DNA from: Candidatus Daviesbacteria bacterium
Lineage (GTDB): Bacteria > Patescibacteriota > Microgenomatia > Daviesbacterales > UBA10151
Reading direction: 5' to 3'
Length of the DNA stretch: 43,092 nt
Assembly: GCA_030648645.1 (NCBI GenBank)
Contig: JAUSHL010000036.1
Span: forward strand, 1 to 43,092
Position numbers and translations under genes: made by a program. Shown one piece after another: positions 32,455 through 41,304 of the stretch (positions are counted from its first letter, which is position 1; every line of letters begins with the position of its first letter). The notes under the pieces are model-generated. The model was given only the letters and a program-made list of their open reading frames with translations, was not told the DNA's origin and did not search any database.

Positions 32455-33096
32455 TCAGATATCTTCAATTAACTGGTGTTGAATAAATTCCAGATCATAG
32501 CTTGCTTGGTCAAAAATGAATTGCTGATAATCTTTGGGGTCTTTAAATAAACTTAGAATATCTTTTTTAAAACAAAAACCATTGAAGTTGGGATCAATAT
32601 ATTCTGAATATGATGACCATCGATAGTAGTTAAGATCTTTTGTTAAATGTGAAGAAATTGGATTAAGATGAATATATCTAGAGATGTGGATTAATTGAGT
32701 GTCATTTTCTATTGAAACAGCTTTAAATACACCCTGTAATAATGGTCCTACTCTATTATGTTTAGTATTGTAATATTTTGTATAACTGTTGAAAGATTTA
32801 TTCATAAATTCAGTAATACCACCATCCCTAATTTGCTTTATTAGTAGATGAAAATGATTAGGCATTAGGCAATAATTAGCAATTTCTACTATTTTTTTGG
32901 TTTCATCTAATTTATTTACTATTAAATTAGGAAAATTTGAAAATTTTGGTTTTGGTCCTTCTATTTGATAATATTTTAATGTTTTGAGGAATCTTCGATA
33001 ATCCGAGGTATCTTCAAAAATCCTTCTTTTTTCACTACCTCGATTATAAATATGGTAATACTCTCCTATAACAAATGGGATAAATCTATACGGCAT
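32455..33096 (-). CDS. REP-associated tyrosine transposase (RAYT, Y1_Tnp)
   Basis: A 213-residue HUH-family transposase. The N-terminal YYHIYNRGSEKRRIF is followed by the HUH motif MPNHFHLLI (His81, His83), a Tyr-containing helix SFNSYTKYYN (Tyr105 probable), and GPLLQGVFKAVSIEND...RYIHLNPISS. RAYTs nick single-stranded DNA at REP hairpins and are thought to spread them. Matching REPs lie on both sides (32393, 33117), and further copies are at 8444, 36797 and 37500. It appears intact and is probably the agent that moved this repeat family. Confidence 0.9.
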   Translation of the reverse strand: MPYRFIPFVIGEYYHIYNRGSEKRRIFEDTSDYRRFLKTLKYYQIEGPKPKFSNFPNLIVNKLDETKKIVEIANYCLMPNHFHLLIKQIRDGGITEFMNKSFNSYTKYYNTKHNRVGPLLQGVFKAVSIENDTQLIHISRYIHLNPISSHLTKDLNYYRWSSYSEYIDPNFNGFCFKKDILSLFKDPKDYQQFIFDQASYDLEFIQHQLIEDI

Positions 33097-33116
33097 CTGA
33101 TCCTAGCATATCTGAA

Positions 33117-33158
33117 ATATCCTTAGGTGTCAACACAAATCCACCCCCGGGGTGGAAA
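33117..33158. repeat. REP copy upstream of the RAYT gene
   Basis: ATATCCTTAGGTGTCAACAC then the palindrome TCCACCCCCGGGGTGGA. Confidence 0.88.
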
Positions 33159-33180
33159 CTTAAAACCAAACTGGATGTAG

Positions 33181-33186
33181 TATATT
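33181..33186 (+). promoter_or_regulatory. -10 box for a leaderless corrinoid adenosyltransferase mRNA
   Basis: TATATT with 6 nt to the ATG at 33193. Confidence 0.4.
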
Positions 33187-33192
33187 ACGGGG

Positions 33193-33705
33193 ATGGTAAT
33201 TGTTTATACAGGTAATGGAAAAGGGAAAACAACTGCTGCTTTGGGGTTAATTTTGAGATCATCAGGATATGGGAAGAAAATTTTACTGATTCAATTTATT
33301 AAAAATAGTTTTTCAGGGGAACTTAAATCTTTAAAGAAAATTAAGGGAGTTAAGGTGATTCGGGGGGGTAGGGGATATGTAGGAATAATGGGAGATAAAT
33401 TGTCTTTGGAGGAACATAAAAAAGTTGCCCAGAAAACTTTAAAAAAATTATCTCATGAAATAAAATCAGGTAATTGGGATTTGATTGTGGCTGATGAAAT
33501 TCTAGGAGCTTTGACTGGGAAATTAATAAAATTAGCTGATGTTTTGGAAATTATCAAAAAGAAACCGGAAAATCTGGATTTAGTTTTAACCGGAAGAGGA
33601 ACCCCCAAGGAAATAATTAATTTAAGCGATTTAGCTACCGAAATGAAAGAAATTAAGCATCCTTTTAAGAGTGGAAAAATGGCTAAAAAAGGGATTGATT
33701 ATTAG
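33193..33705 (+). CDS. cobO: Corrinoid adenosyltransferase (CobA/CobO/BtuR type)
   Basis: A 170-residue P-loop protein with the family motif GNGKGKTT (7-14) close to the N-terminus, an acidic VADEIL (Walker B-like), VLTGRGTP and the C-terminal HPFKSGKMAKKGIDY. It transfers the adenosyl group of ATP to Co(I) corrinoids. No other cobalamin synthesis gene is present, so it likely activates salvaged corrinoid for the NrdJ encoded 1.7 kb upstream. Confidence 0.9.
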   Translation: MVIVYTGNGKGKTTAALGLILRSSGYGKKILLIQFIKNSFSGELKSLKKIKGVKVIRGGRGYVGIMGDKLSLEEHKKVAQKTLKKLSHEIKSGNWDLIVADEILGALTGKLIKLADVLEIIKKKPENLDLVLTGRGTPKEIINLSDLATEMKEIKHPFKSGKMAKKGIDY

Positions 33706-33719
33706 AGAAAAATACCCTC

Positions 33720-33756
33720 TTGTCAAAAGTTAGCACTCATGCTATTATTTTGCTAA
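33720..33756 (+). promoter_or_regulatory. lon promoter with CIRCE-like operator
   Basis: TTGTCA (33720-33725), 17 bp, TATTAT (33743-33748). Overlapping it is TTAGCACTC-N9-TTTTGCTAA (33730-33756), with the left half identical and the right half matching 6 of 9 positions of the CIRCE consensus bound by HrcA. This suggests heat-shock control of lon. Confidence 0.7.
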
Positions 33757-33762
33757 TAGAAT

Positions 33763-36192
33763 ATGAATGATTTTATTTCTCAGCCAGTAAAACTTCCTGA
33801 TAAACTTCCTCTAGTTCCCTTACGTGATGTAGTAATGTTTCCTGGAACATCACTACCTATTGTTTCAGGCAGATCAAAATCAAAGTCAGCTTTGGATCAG
33901 GCTTGGGCAACCAATAGACTGGTTGTATTTGTAACTCAAAAAAACAGCAGATTAGAAGATCCCAAAGCCACGGATTTATATCAGGTTGGTACTGTTTGTT
34001 TATTAAAAAGAATGATTAAAAACCCGGAAGGTGAATATACAGTTTCCGCCGAAGGATTAACCCGTGTTTTTATTAAAAGTTATGCTCAAGCTGAACCATA
34101 TTTAGAAGTAGAAATTGAAGAAATTCCGGAACTTTACGAAAAAACTGAAGAAATGGAAGCATTGGTTCGCAATGTTAAAGAACAATTTAAAAGATTTGTT
34201 GAACTGGGAGGAAATCCTTTGCTTGATCCCGGATCTCTCTCTTCCTGGGCTGCTAATTGGCCGATTATCACTCAAAATGAAGATCCAAATTTATTAGTAA
34301 ATTCAATTACTCAGGCAATTGATTTTAAAACAATTGATAAACAACAACTTTTGGAAATGGTTTCTGTGATTGAAAAATTACAAAGAATTTCTGATCTACT
34401 GGCTAAAGAAGTTAAAATTTTAGAAATCCAGCAAAATTTATCTTTCAAAACTAATGAAAGAGTTTCTAAGATGACAAGAGAAGCAATACTGCGGGAGCAG
34501 ATGAGATCAATTGAAGAAGAATTGGGTGAAGGAGAAGGTCAAAATGGGGAAATAAAGGAATTTGAAACTAAAATCAAAAATTCCGGTATGCCAAAAGAAG
34601 TAAGAACTAAAGCTGTAAAAGAATTAGCAAGTTTAGCAAAAATGTCCCCTTACAATCCGGAAGCTTCTTATAAAAGAAATTATTTGGAATGGTTAACAGA
34701 TCTTCCGTGGTCAATAAAAGATAATGCTCCAATTGATATGAAAAGATCAGCAGAAATTTTAGATGAGGATCATTATGGTTTAAATAAAGTTAAAGAAAGA
34801 ATTTTAGAATATTTAGCAGTTCATAAATTATCCGGAAAAGTCAGAGGTTCGATTCTTTGTTTTGTTGGTCCTCCGGGAACAGGAAAAACATCAATTGGAA
34901 AATCCATTGCCAGAGCACTGGGCCGAAAATTTGGCAAGGTTTCTTTGGGAGGAATTAGAGATGAAGCAGAAATTAGAGGGCATAGGAGAACTTATGTCGG
35001 ATCAATGCCGGGAAGAATTGTGCAGGGGATAAAGAGTGCCGGAACTATGAATCCGGTATTTATGCTGGATGAGATTGATAAAATTGGCAATGATTACAGG
35101 GGAGATCCGTCCGCAGCATTGCTTGAAGCCTTGGATCCGGAACAAAACAATGCTTTTTCTGATCATTATTTGGAAGTACCTTTTGATTTATCCAATGTGA
35201 TGTTTATCACAACAGCTAATATGCTGGATACAATTCCACCGGCTCTCCGTGATCGTTTGGAAATTATCAGATATGCCGGTTACACTCAAAATGAAAAATT
35301 TAACATTGCCAAACAATTTATTTTGCCAAAGCTCATCCCTACTCACGGATTAAAAGTTAAAAATGTTAAGTTTACTGATGAATCGATTATGGCAGTGATT
35401 CAAAATTATACTAGAGAAGCCGGAGTAAGAAGTTTGGAAAGAGAACTTTCTTCTGTAATTCGAAAAATTGCCAGAAAAGTGGCAGAAGGATCAAAATTAA
35501 AAACTTTTGAGGTAACTCCGGAGGAAGTAACTAAATTATTAGGTCCTGCTAAATTTTTACCACAACTTAAAGAAATCGAAGATACAGTGGGAGCCTCAAC
35601 CGGACTGGCCTGGACAGAAGTTGGGGGAGAAATTATGTTTATTGAAGTAACATTAATGCCGGGAAAAGGACAATTAATTCTAACCGGACAATTGGGAGAT
35701 GTGATGAAAGAATCAGGTACTGCAGCTATGTCATATGTCCGGACTCATTGGGAAAAACTGGGACTTCCGGAAAAGTTTTTCCAAAAAATTGATGTGCATG
35801 TGCATGTTCCGGAGGGAGCAGTACCCAAAGATGGTCCTTCGGCAGGAGTAGCTTTAACTACAGCCATAATTTCGGCATTAACTAAAATTTCTGTTAAAAA
35901 AGATGTGGCAATGACAGGGGAGATAACACTTCGGGGAAGAGTTTTGGAAATTGGAGGGCTTAAGGAAAAAGTTTTGGCAGCTCACCGAGCTGGGGTAAAA
36001 ACTATCATTGCACCTTTTAACAATGAAAAAGATTTAGAAGATATTCCGGATTATGTGCAAAAAGATTTAGAATTTGTATTTGTTAAACACATTGATGAAG
36101 CTTTAAAAATATCTTTAAATGGAACTCCAACACCTAAATCTGCTCCAAAATCTATGAGAATCCCCCTCACTCCACCCCCAGCCTTTGCTTAA
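33763..36192 (+). CDS. lon: Lon protease
   Basis: An 809-residue LonA: N-terminal substrate domain starting [17 protein letters not shown]+ module with Walker A GPPGTGKT (from residue 369) and Walker B VFMLDEID, and a C-terminal protease domain with the Ser-Lys dyad (Ser693 in [11 protein letters not shown], Lys736 in GGLKEKV). It degrades misfolded proteins. The extra tail [10 protein letters not shown] is encoded by sequence that recurs almost identically at 36937-36958. The mRNA leader is very short. Confidence 0.96.
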   Translation: MNDFISQPVKLPDKLPLVPLRDVVMFPGTSLPIVSGRSKSKSALDQAWATNRLVVFVTQKNSRLEDPKATDLYQVGTVCLLKRMIKNPEGEYTVSAEGLTRVFIKSYAQAEPYLEVEIEEIPELYEKTEEMEALVRNVKEQFKRFVELGGNPLLDPGSLSSWAANWPIITQNEDPNLLVNSITQAIDFKTIDKQQLLEMVSVIEKLQRISDLLAKEVKILEIQQNLSFKTNERVSKMTREAILREQMRSIEEELGEGEGQNGEIKEFETKIKNSGMPKEVRTKAVKELASLAKMSPYNPEASYKRNYLEWLTDLPWSIKDNAPIDMKRSAEILDEDHYGLNKVKERILEYLAVHKLSGKVRGSILCFVGPPGTGKTSIGKSIARALGRKFGKVSLGGIRDEAEIRGHRRTYVGSMPGRIVQGIKSAGTMNPVFMLDEIDKIGNDYRGDPSAALLEALDPEQNNAFSDHYLEVPFDLSNVMFITTANMLDTIPPALRDRLEIIRYAGYTQNEKFNIAKQFILPKLIPTHGLKVKNVKFTDESIMAVIQNYTREAGVRSLERELSSVIRKIARKVAEGSKLKTFEVTPEEVTKLLGPAKFLPQLKEIEDTVGASTGLAWTEVGGEIMFIEVTLMPGKGQLILTGQLGDVMKESGTAAMSYVRTHWEKLGLPEKFFQKIDVHVHVPEGAVPKDGPSAGVALTTAIISALTKISVKKDVAMTGEITLRGRVLEIGGLKEKVLAAHRAGVKTIIAPFNNEKDLEDIPDYVQKDLEFVFVKHIDEALKISLNGTPTPKSAPKSMRIPLTPPPAFA

Positions 36193-36193
36193 A
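36172..36193. repeat. lon 3'-tail sequence, first copy
   Basis: ACCCCCAGCCTTTGCTTAAAA, matching 36937-36958 at nearly every base. Confidence 0.7.
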
Positions 36194-36261
36194 AATAATT
36201 CTTGACTTCGGGTAACATTGGGTATATTGTAGAAATATGAAGACCAAAATTGCTTTATTCT

Positions 36262-36299
36262 TGAACCAGAATACTCGCCGTGGCGAGATGAATGGTTCA
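36262..36299. repeat. Palindrome in the BRO gene, first
   Basis: TGAACCA...CTCGCC-GT-GGCGAG...TGGTTCA. Confidence 0.8.
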
Positions 36300-36304
36300 C
36301 AGAA

Positions 36305-36349
36305 GAACTCTCCGCAGGATACTCCGTCAGTTTTACTGCGGAGTAGTTC
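36305..36349. repeat. Palindrome in the BRO gene, second
   Basis: GAACT-CTCCGCA...TGCGGAG-TAGTTC. Confidence 0.75.
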
Positions 36350-36591
36350 ATTTGAGAAAAAAGAAATTCGCCGAATATGGCATGAAAATGCATGGTGGCT
36401 TTCAGTAGTTGATGTGTGTGAATCATTAACTGGTAGTATTGATGCTGGGGCATATTGGAGAAAACTGAAGCAAAGACTTATAAAAGAAGGAAGTGAGGTC
36501 GTGACATTTTGTCACGGACTGAAATTGGAAGCTGTTGATGGCAAAAAATACAAAACAGATTGTGCTAATATTGCAGGTATTTTTCGTATAA

Positions 36592-36786
36592 TTCAATCAA
36601 TCCTCAGAAATTGAAGGAGTATTTGGGTGCTTGAGAACTTTCATTAGAAGGATGTATCATCATGTTAGTTGTGACAATTTACCTGGTGTAGTGAGTGAAT
36701 TCTGTGTCAGATTTACACATCCAGAAATGTTTGAATCTCCTTACCAGTACTTGCTAATCACATTAAGACTTGCGACAACACGTTAA
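36592..36786 (+). pseudogene. C-terminal remnant of an ISXO2/IS1595-like transposase
   Basis: An open frame to TAA at 36784 reads IEGVFGCLRTFIRRMYHHVS, then LPGVVSEFCVRF and HPEMFE. This resembles the end of ISXO2/IS1595-type DDE transposases (E-G-F/W...YHHVS..L..Y..EF.FR). Nothing of the rest remains; it begins at the BRO break point. Confidence 0.55.
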
Positions 36787-36796
36787 GATTACCCAA

Positions 36797-36814
36797 TCCA
36801 CCCCCGGGGTGGAA
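36797..36814. repeat. REP palindrome without head sequence
   Basis: TCCACCCCCGGGGTGGA, identical in the stem to the REP at 33117. Confidence 0.8.
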
Positions 36815-36830
36815 TATTTTGGAATATTTA

Positions 36831-36870
36831 TTTGTTCACCTTCCCACACTCGGTGTGGGAACTCAAAGAT
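36831..36870. repeat. 40-bp direct repeat left of the kinase gene
   Basis: TTTGTTCACCTTCCCACACT continuing CGGTGTGGGAACTCAAAGAT; identical to 37627-37666. It contains the hairpin CCCACACTCGGTGTGGG. Confidence 0.93.
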
Positions 36871-36936
36871 CTTTGCAAGGCGAGGCCTTTCAAAAAAAGG
36901 GGTCAAAAAAAGGGGAGGCCTCGAAAAGCTTTTTCC

Positions 36937-36958
36937 CCCCCCAGCCTTTGCCTAAAAA
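36937..36958. repeat. lon 3'-tail sequence, second copy
   Basis: CCCCCAGCCTTTGCCTAAAA, next to the 3' end of the kinase gene. Confidence 0.7.
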
Positions 36959-37461
36959 TTTTCTTTGATCCATATATCTAAATCTGCAGGTTGATGATAA
37001 TTGATGACATTTTCCTCTGATGTTGGACATTCAAAATCTCTTAAAGCTTCTTCAAAAATATTGTCCGGTAAATCAAATCTAGTTTTAATTTTTCTATTTT
37101 CCAAAAATCTTTTTCTGACTAATTCTGGGGAAGTATCTACATAAATTATTTTCGTTTCAAAACCTTCTTTGTCGGCAACTTTCCTTGCCCTTTCTCTCCA
37201 CTCTTTAGTAATCCAGGCTGTTTCACTTAAAGTACTTTTACCATTTTTTAAATATTTGATTACTTTATTTTCTAAGTCATCAAATATTTTATCCCATTCC
37301 TTTGCTGAGACATCATCATCACTGACTTCACTCAATCCATGTTCAAATTTAATTTCATCCAGACTAACTCGTGCGAAACCTAATCTTTTTTCTAATTCTT
37401 TTGCTAAAACAGTTTTTCCAGAAAAAGGGAGACCACAAAGTACATATTGAACAGGTTTCAT
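36952..37461 (-). CDS. P-loop kinase-like protein in a repeat-bounded cassette
   Basis: A 169-residue AAA_33/zeta-toxin-like small kinase with Walker A GLPFSGKT (10-17) near the N-terminus, a DEIKF motif, a lid-like RKRFLENRKIKTR and an acidic C-terminus. It would phosphorylate a small molecule; the substrate is unknown. It is the only gene between two identical 40-bp direct repeats, each accompanied by a REP palindrome. This suggests acquisition as a unit. Confidence 0.78.
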   Translation of the reverse strand: MKPVQYVLCGLPFSGKTVLAKELEKRLGFARVSLDEIKFEHGLSEVSDDDVSAKEWDKIFDDLENKVIKYLKNGKSTLSETAWITKEWRERARKVADKEGFETKIIYVDTSPELVRKRFLENRKIKTRFDLPDNIFEEALRDFECPTSEENVINYHQPADLDIWIKENF

Positions 37462-37499
37462 TATTTATTGATTATCTAATTATTTGGTTAATTTGTAAA

Positions 37500-37573
37500 A
37501 TATCCTTAGGTGTCCCGTCTCGCCAAAAGGCGGACAAGGCGAGCAATACAAATCCACCTCCGAGGTGGAACAC
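37500..37573. repeat. REP copy with an extra internal hairpin
   Basis: ATATCCTTAGGTGTCCC, inserted CTCGCC...GGCGAG hairpin, then TCCACCTCCGAGGTGGAA. Confidence 0.8.
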
Positions 37574-37626
37574 ATTTTTTAACTTTCCAAACTCGGTTTA
37601 CAGCCTTAAATCTGTTTCAAACATGT

Positions 37627-37666
37627 TTTGTTCACCTTCCCACACTCGGTGTGGGAACTCAAAGAT
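37627..37666. repeat. 40-bp direct repeat right of the kinase gene
   Basis: Identical over 40 bp to 36831-36870, same orientation. Confidence 0.93.
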
Positions 37667-37673
37667 TTAATGA

Positions 37674-37703
37674 TTGATATTTTGTTAGTGCAGATGATAT
37701 AAT
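37674..37703 (+). promoter_or_regulatory. Promoter of the Hsp70-like gene
   Basis: TTGATA, 18 bp, TATAAT; predicted start at about 37710. Confidence 0.65.
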
Positions 37704-37712
37704 TTCAAAACT

Positions 37713-37778
37713 GTGAAAAGGTATAAATATCGTTGTAAATATAAATTTTTAAACACCTCAAATGGGGTGAAGGAGTAA
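37713..37778 (+). CDS. Putative 21-residue basic leader peptide
   Basis: GTG at 37713 lies 9 nt after the -10 box, i.e. at the expected transcript start. It encodes a peptide starting MKRYKYRCKYKF, rich in Lys, Arg and Tyr, and ending SNGVKE. Its TAA overlaps the first bases of the terminator stem. The position fits an attenuation leader. It is too short to support by homology. Confidence 0.4.
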   Translation: MKRYKYRCKYKFLNTSNGVKE

Positions 37779-37802
37779 AAGCGCCGAAGAGGCGCTTTTT
37801 TT
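37777..37802 (+). terminator. Intrinsic terminator between promoter and the Hsp70-like gene
   Basis: AAAGCGCC-GAAGA-GGCGCTTT followed by T's. It is located downstream of the promoter and 36 bp before the gene, so it must be read through or end a short leader RNA. Confidence 0.85.
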
Positions 37803-37838
37803 ATGGGAAAAATATTACAATGAAAGGAGGTGAATTAA

Positions 37839-39254
37839 ATGATTAAATTTGGATTAGATTTTGGAACAACTAATAGTTCTATTTCAGTATCTTTTGATGG
37901 GAAAAATTCCCAGATCATAGAGGTGGATAAAAACGCTTTGGATTCCAGAGTAGTAAGATCAATGCTTTATTTTGATCACAGAGAATTAGTTTATGGACCT
38001 AATGTTAAACCAGGACAACTTGAAACACAAAATTTCTCAATTGGGGATATAGAATATAAAGGTGAACAAACTTATTTAATTGGCCAATCTGCAATAGATA
38101 AATATATATTAGAAAATAGAAATAGAAAGCCCGGGATTAAAAGAAAAATTTTTACAGGTAGATGGATAAAGATTCAATACGGGGAAGGAAGTTCCGGAGA
38201 CCCTATGCCTGAGTATTATGAAGAAATCGATTATGGTACAGGTAGATTAATTCAAGCCTTAAAATCCAGTTTGAGAACTTTTTATAAGGGAACTACTATT
38301 TTTGGTAAATATTACACAGTGGAAGAAATGATTGGTATTTTTGTGAAGAAATTTAAAGATACCACAGAGAAAGAAACTGGAGAAATTGTTGAAGAAATTA
38401 CTATTGGCAGACCAGTTCATTTCTCTAATGTTGCAACGATAGATCAAAAAGCTCAGGACCGTTTGGCAGTAGCTATGAAATCAGCAGGATTTAAAAAATT
38501 AAAGTTTCAATTTGAACCTGTAGCTGCAGCTAAGCAATTTGTTTCAAAGACAGAAGGGGAAAAAGAAATAGTTTTTGTTTTTGATTTTGGTGGTGGAACA
38601 TTAGATACAGCTTTAGTTGAAAGTGGGAAGAATTTTAAGGTATTAGCTACAGATGGGGTTTATATTGGAGGAGATTTACTTAATGCAGATATTATGCAGG
38701 CGAAATTATGGAATTATTTTGGAGCTTCAGATAGTTGGGGAGATCAGAGTTTACCAGTGCCTTTGTATATTTATCAGGCTTTGAATTCCTGGCATAGTAT
38801 TCCTTCTTTAAATAATCCTGACAATATGGAGCTTTTGAAAAATATTGCTTATAAACATTCAGATCCTCAGGCTTTAGAAAGATTACTTTATTTGATTAAA
38901 ACAAATGTAGGATTTGAAATTTATGAAGCTATTGAAAAGGCCAAAAAACAATTATCAGAAAATTTAGAATCAAGGATTATTTATCAGGATGGACCAATTA
39001 ATTTGGACTTAAAAATAACTAGGGATGAATTTGAAATTATTATTAATTCCAGAGTAGAAGATGTAAAAGAAATAATCTTTAAAACTTTAGAAAAAGCTGG
39101 AGTAAAGCCTAATGAGGTAGATAAAGTATTAAGAACAGGGGGATCATCACTAATACCAGTGTTTGCTGATATGTTAGAAGAAATATTTGGTAAGGAGAAA
39201 ATTACTTTATTTGAAACTTTTACTAGTATTGCTGCAGGTTTGGCTCTTGACTAG
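37839..39254 (+). CDS. Hsp70-family ATPase, short form
   Basis: A 471-residue actin-fold ATPase with the Hsp70 phosphate and adenosine motifs GLDFGTTNSS, VFDFGGGTLDTAL and LRTGGSSLIP. It ends after the nucleotide-binding domain, without the usual DnaK substrate-binding domain, as in YegD-like proteins. It is translated from a strong Shine-Dalgarno (AAAGGAGGTG, 37823-37832), unlike most genes here. It lies behind a leader ORF and terminator, so expression is likely conditional. Confidence 0.88.
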   Translation: MIKFGLDFGTTNSSISVSFDGKNSQIIEVDKNALDSRVVRSMLYFDHRELVYGPNVKPGQLETQNFSIGDIEYKGEQTYLIGQSAIDKYILENRNRKPGIKRKIFTGRWIKIQYGEGSSGDPMPEYYEEIDYGTGRLIQALKSSLRTFYKGTTIFGKYYTVEEMIGIFVKKFKDTTEKETGEIVEEITIGRPVHFSNVATIDQKAQDRLAVAMKSAGFKKLKFQFEPVAAAKQFVSKTEGEKEIVFVFDFGGGTLDTALVESGKNFKVLATDGVYIGGDLLNADIMQAKLWNYFGASDSWGDQSLPVPLYIYQALNSWHSIPSLNNPDNMELLKNIAYKHSDPQALERLLYLIKTNVGFEIYEAIEKAKKQLSENLESRIIYQDGPINLDLKITRDEFEIIINSRVEDVKEIIFKTLEKAGVKPNEVDKVLRTGGSSLIPVFADMLEEIFGKEKITLFETFTSIAAGLALD

Positions 39255-39283
39255 ATAGGCTCAAATGAGGTAAATTTATATCC

Positions 39284-41290
39284 ATGGAATGGGTTTTAGC
39301 AAATTCAATGTTCATAATTTTGGGAGCTGCGGGATTAGCTCTCCTTTATGGACTATTTTTATCTGCTTGGATTTTAAAGTTGCCTTCCGGTGATGAAAAG
39401 ATGAAAGCAATTGCCTCAGCAATTCAAGAAGGAGCTTCAGCCTATCTTAATAAACAATATCAAACTATTGGTCTGGTGGCTCTGGTGCTATTTACTATCT
39501 TGTGGTTTTTCTTGGGTCAAACTACAGCCATTGGTTTTTTAGTTGGAGCAATTGCCTCATCCTTAGCAGGTTATATTGGCATGAATGTATCAGTTCGGGC
39601 CAATGTTCGAACCACTGAGGCTGCCAAATCAGGACTTGCCAAAGCCTTAGATGTTTCCTTCAAAGGTGGAGCTGTGACAGGTCTCATGGTAGTTGGTTTA
39701 GGGTTGTTGTCTGTAGCCGGATTTTACTTTATTACAGGTGATATTAAAGCATTAATTGGTTTAGGTTTTGGAGGATCTTTAATTTCTGTTTTTGCCAGGC
39801 TTGGTGGAGGAATTTTTACCAAAGGTGCAGATGTAGGCACAGACATGGTAGGAAAAATTGAAGCTGGTATTCCTGAGGATGATCCCCGAAACCCAGGTGT
39901 AATTGCTGATAATGTCGGAGATAATGTTGGAGATTGTGCCGGTATGGCAGCCGATTTATTTGAAACTTATGCTGTGACAGCTGTGGCTGTAATTTTATTG
40001 GGTAGTTTAGTTTTTGCTAATTTTGGCAATTCTGTCCTATATCCATTATTTTTAGGAGCAGCTTCAATTATTGCTTCAATTGTGGGTACTTTTTTCGTAA
40101 AAATGGGAAAGAAGAAAAATATTATGATGGCACTTTACAAAGGTTTAGCAGTTTCAGCCATTCTTTCTGCCATTGTTTTTTATCCAATCACCCAAATTTT
40201 AATGGCCGGTAATGGTCTTTATAGTACATTTAATTTATATGTAGCTTCACTTTTGGGACTTTTAGTAACCATCGGAATGGTGGTAATTACCGAATTTTAT
40301 ACCTCTACCAGCTTTGGTCCGGTTAAAGGTATTGCTCAGGCTTCAACTACCGGACATGGGACAAATATTATTGCCGGTCTTGCTTTATCCATGAAATCAA
40401 CTCTTTTGCCAATTCTTTTGATCTCCACGGCAATTATTTTGGCTTACTTTTTGGCAGGACTTTACGGAATTGCTGTAGCGGCAATGGCCATGCTTTCGAT
40501 GACCGGAATAATTGTGGCAATTGATGCCTATGGACCAATTACTGATAATGCCGGAGGAATTGCCGAGATGGCTGGACTACCGGAATCAGTGAGAAATATT
40601 ACCGATCCTCTGGATGCTGTGGGAAATACTACCAAAGCTGTGACTAAAGGTTATGCTATAGCTTCAGCAGGGTTGGCAGCCTTAGTTTTGTTTGCTTCTT
40701 ATTCGCAAGATTTGGCAGCTTTGGGGCAGAATTTAGTCTTTTCTCTGTCTGATCCTAAGGTAATTATTGGTTTGTTTATTGGTGGAGCTTTGCCATATTT
40801 CTTTGCTGCTTTGGCTATGGAAGCAGTGGGCAAGGCTGCTTATGCCGTAGTTAATGAAGTTAGACGTCAATTTAAGCAAATCAAGGGTATTATGGAGGGT
40901 ACAGCCAAGCCTGATTATGCCAGAGCTGTGGCTATTGTGACTGAGGCAGCTCAAAAAGAAATGATTTTACCGGCCTTAATTCCGGTAGTTGTGCCTGTAC
41001 TTGTAGGGCTTATTTTAGGTCCTACAGCCTTGGGGGGATTGCTTATGGGTATTATAGTTACAGGCATCTTTGTGGCTATTTCGATGACTACAGGTGGGGC
41101 AGCTTGGGATAATGCTAAAAAATACATTGAATCTGGAAAGTTTGGTGGTAAGAAATCATTTGCTCATCAGGCAGCAGTGACTGGGGATACAGTCGGTGAC
41201 CCTTACAAAGATACAGCCGGCCCGGCTATCAACCCAATGATCAAGGTGGCAAATATAGTAGCTTTACTTCTGGTCCCATTCTTAAAGTAA
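39284..41290 (+). CDS. hppA: Proton-pumping membrane pyrophosphatase, K+-independent type
   Basis: A 668-residue protein with about 16 helices. Pyrophosphate-binding motifs are [20 protein letters not shown] and [20 protein letters not shown], and [11 protein letters not shown] and [15 protein letters not shown] follow. GNTTKA carries Lys where K+-dependent enzymes have Ala, indicating the K+-independent, H+-pumping class. It uses pyrophosphate to build a proton gradient, useful in fermentative CPR cells. Confidence 0.95.
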   Translation: MEWVLANSMFIILGAAGLALLYGLFLSAWILKLPSGDEKMKAIASAIQEGASAYLNKQYQTIGLVALVLFTILWFFLGQTTAIGFLVGAIASSLAGYIGMNVSVRANVRTTEAAKSGLAKALDVSFKGGAVTGLMVVGLGLLSVAGFYFITGDIKALIGLGFGGSLISVFARLGGGIFTKGADVGTDMVGKIEAGIPEDDPRNPGVIADNVGDNVGDCAGMAADLFETYAVTAVAVILLGSLVFANFGNSVLYPLFLGAASIIASIVGTFFVKMGKKKNIMMALYKGLAVSAILSAIVFYPITQILMAGNGLYSTFNLYVASLLGLLVTIGMVVITEFYTSTSFGPVKGIAQASTTGHGTNIIAGLALSMKSTLLPILLISTAIILAYFLAGLYGIAVAAMAMLSMTGIIVAIDAYGPITDNAGGIAEMAGLPESVRNITDPLDAVGNTTKAVTKGYAIASAGLAALVLFASYSQDLAALGQNLVFSLSDPKVIIGLFIGGALPYFFAALAMEAVGKAAYAVVNEVRRQFKQIKGIMEGTAKPDYARAVAIVTEAAQKEMILPALIPVVVPVLVGLILGPTALGGLLMGIIVTGIFVAISMTTGGAAWDNAKKYIESGKFGGKKSFAHQAAVTGDTVGDPYKDTAGPAINPMIKVANIVALLLVPFLK

Positions 41291-41304
41291 TTTCAAAAAA
41301 GTAT

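Larger units (their letters stand above)
36237..36614 (+). pseudogene. BRO-N family gene fragment with two in-frame palindromes, truncated 3'
   Basis: The 125-residue ORF holds a BRO N-terminal domain (KKEIRRIWHENAWWLSVVDV...GAYWRKLKQRLIKEG, KLEAVDGKKYKTDCANIAGIFRIIQS), as in phage antirepressors and DinD-like proteins. It stops abruptly where full-length relatives continue. Between MKTKIALFLNQ and KKEIRRIW, two palindromes (36262-36299 and 36305-36349) are inserted in frame, adding about 31 residues. The 3' end joins a transposase remnant. Confidence 0.7.
37462..37838. other. 377-bp region: repeats, promoter, leader ORF and terminator before the Hsp70-like gene
   Basis: In order: REP copy (37500-37573), 40-bp direct repeat (37627-37666), promoter (37674-37703), leader ORF (37713-37778), terminator (37777-37802) and Shine-Dalgarno (37825-37832). 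The components are listed separately. Confidence 0.7.

Noticed and set aside
36770-36955. 61-residue ORF ending PPPAFA
   Set aside because: It runs through REP, the 40-bp repeat and the repeated lon tail; no domain is visible.
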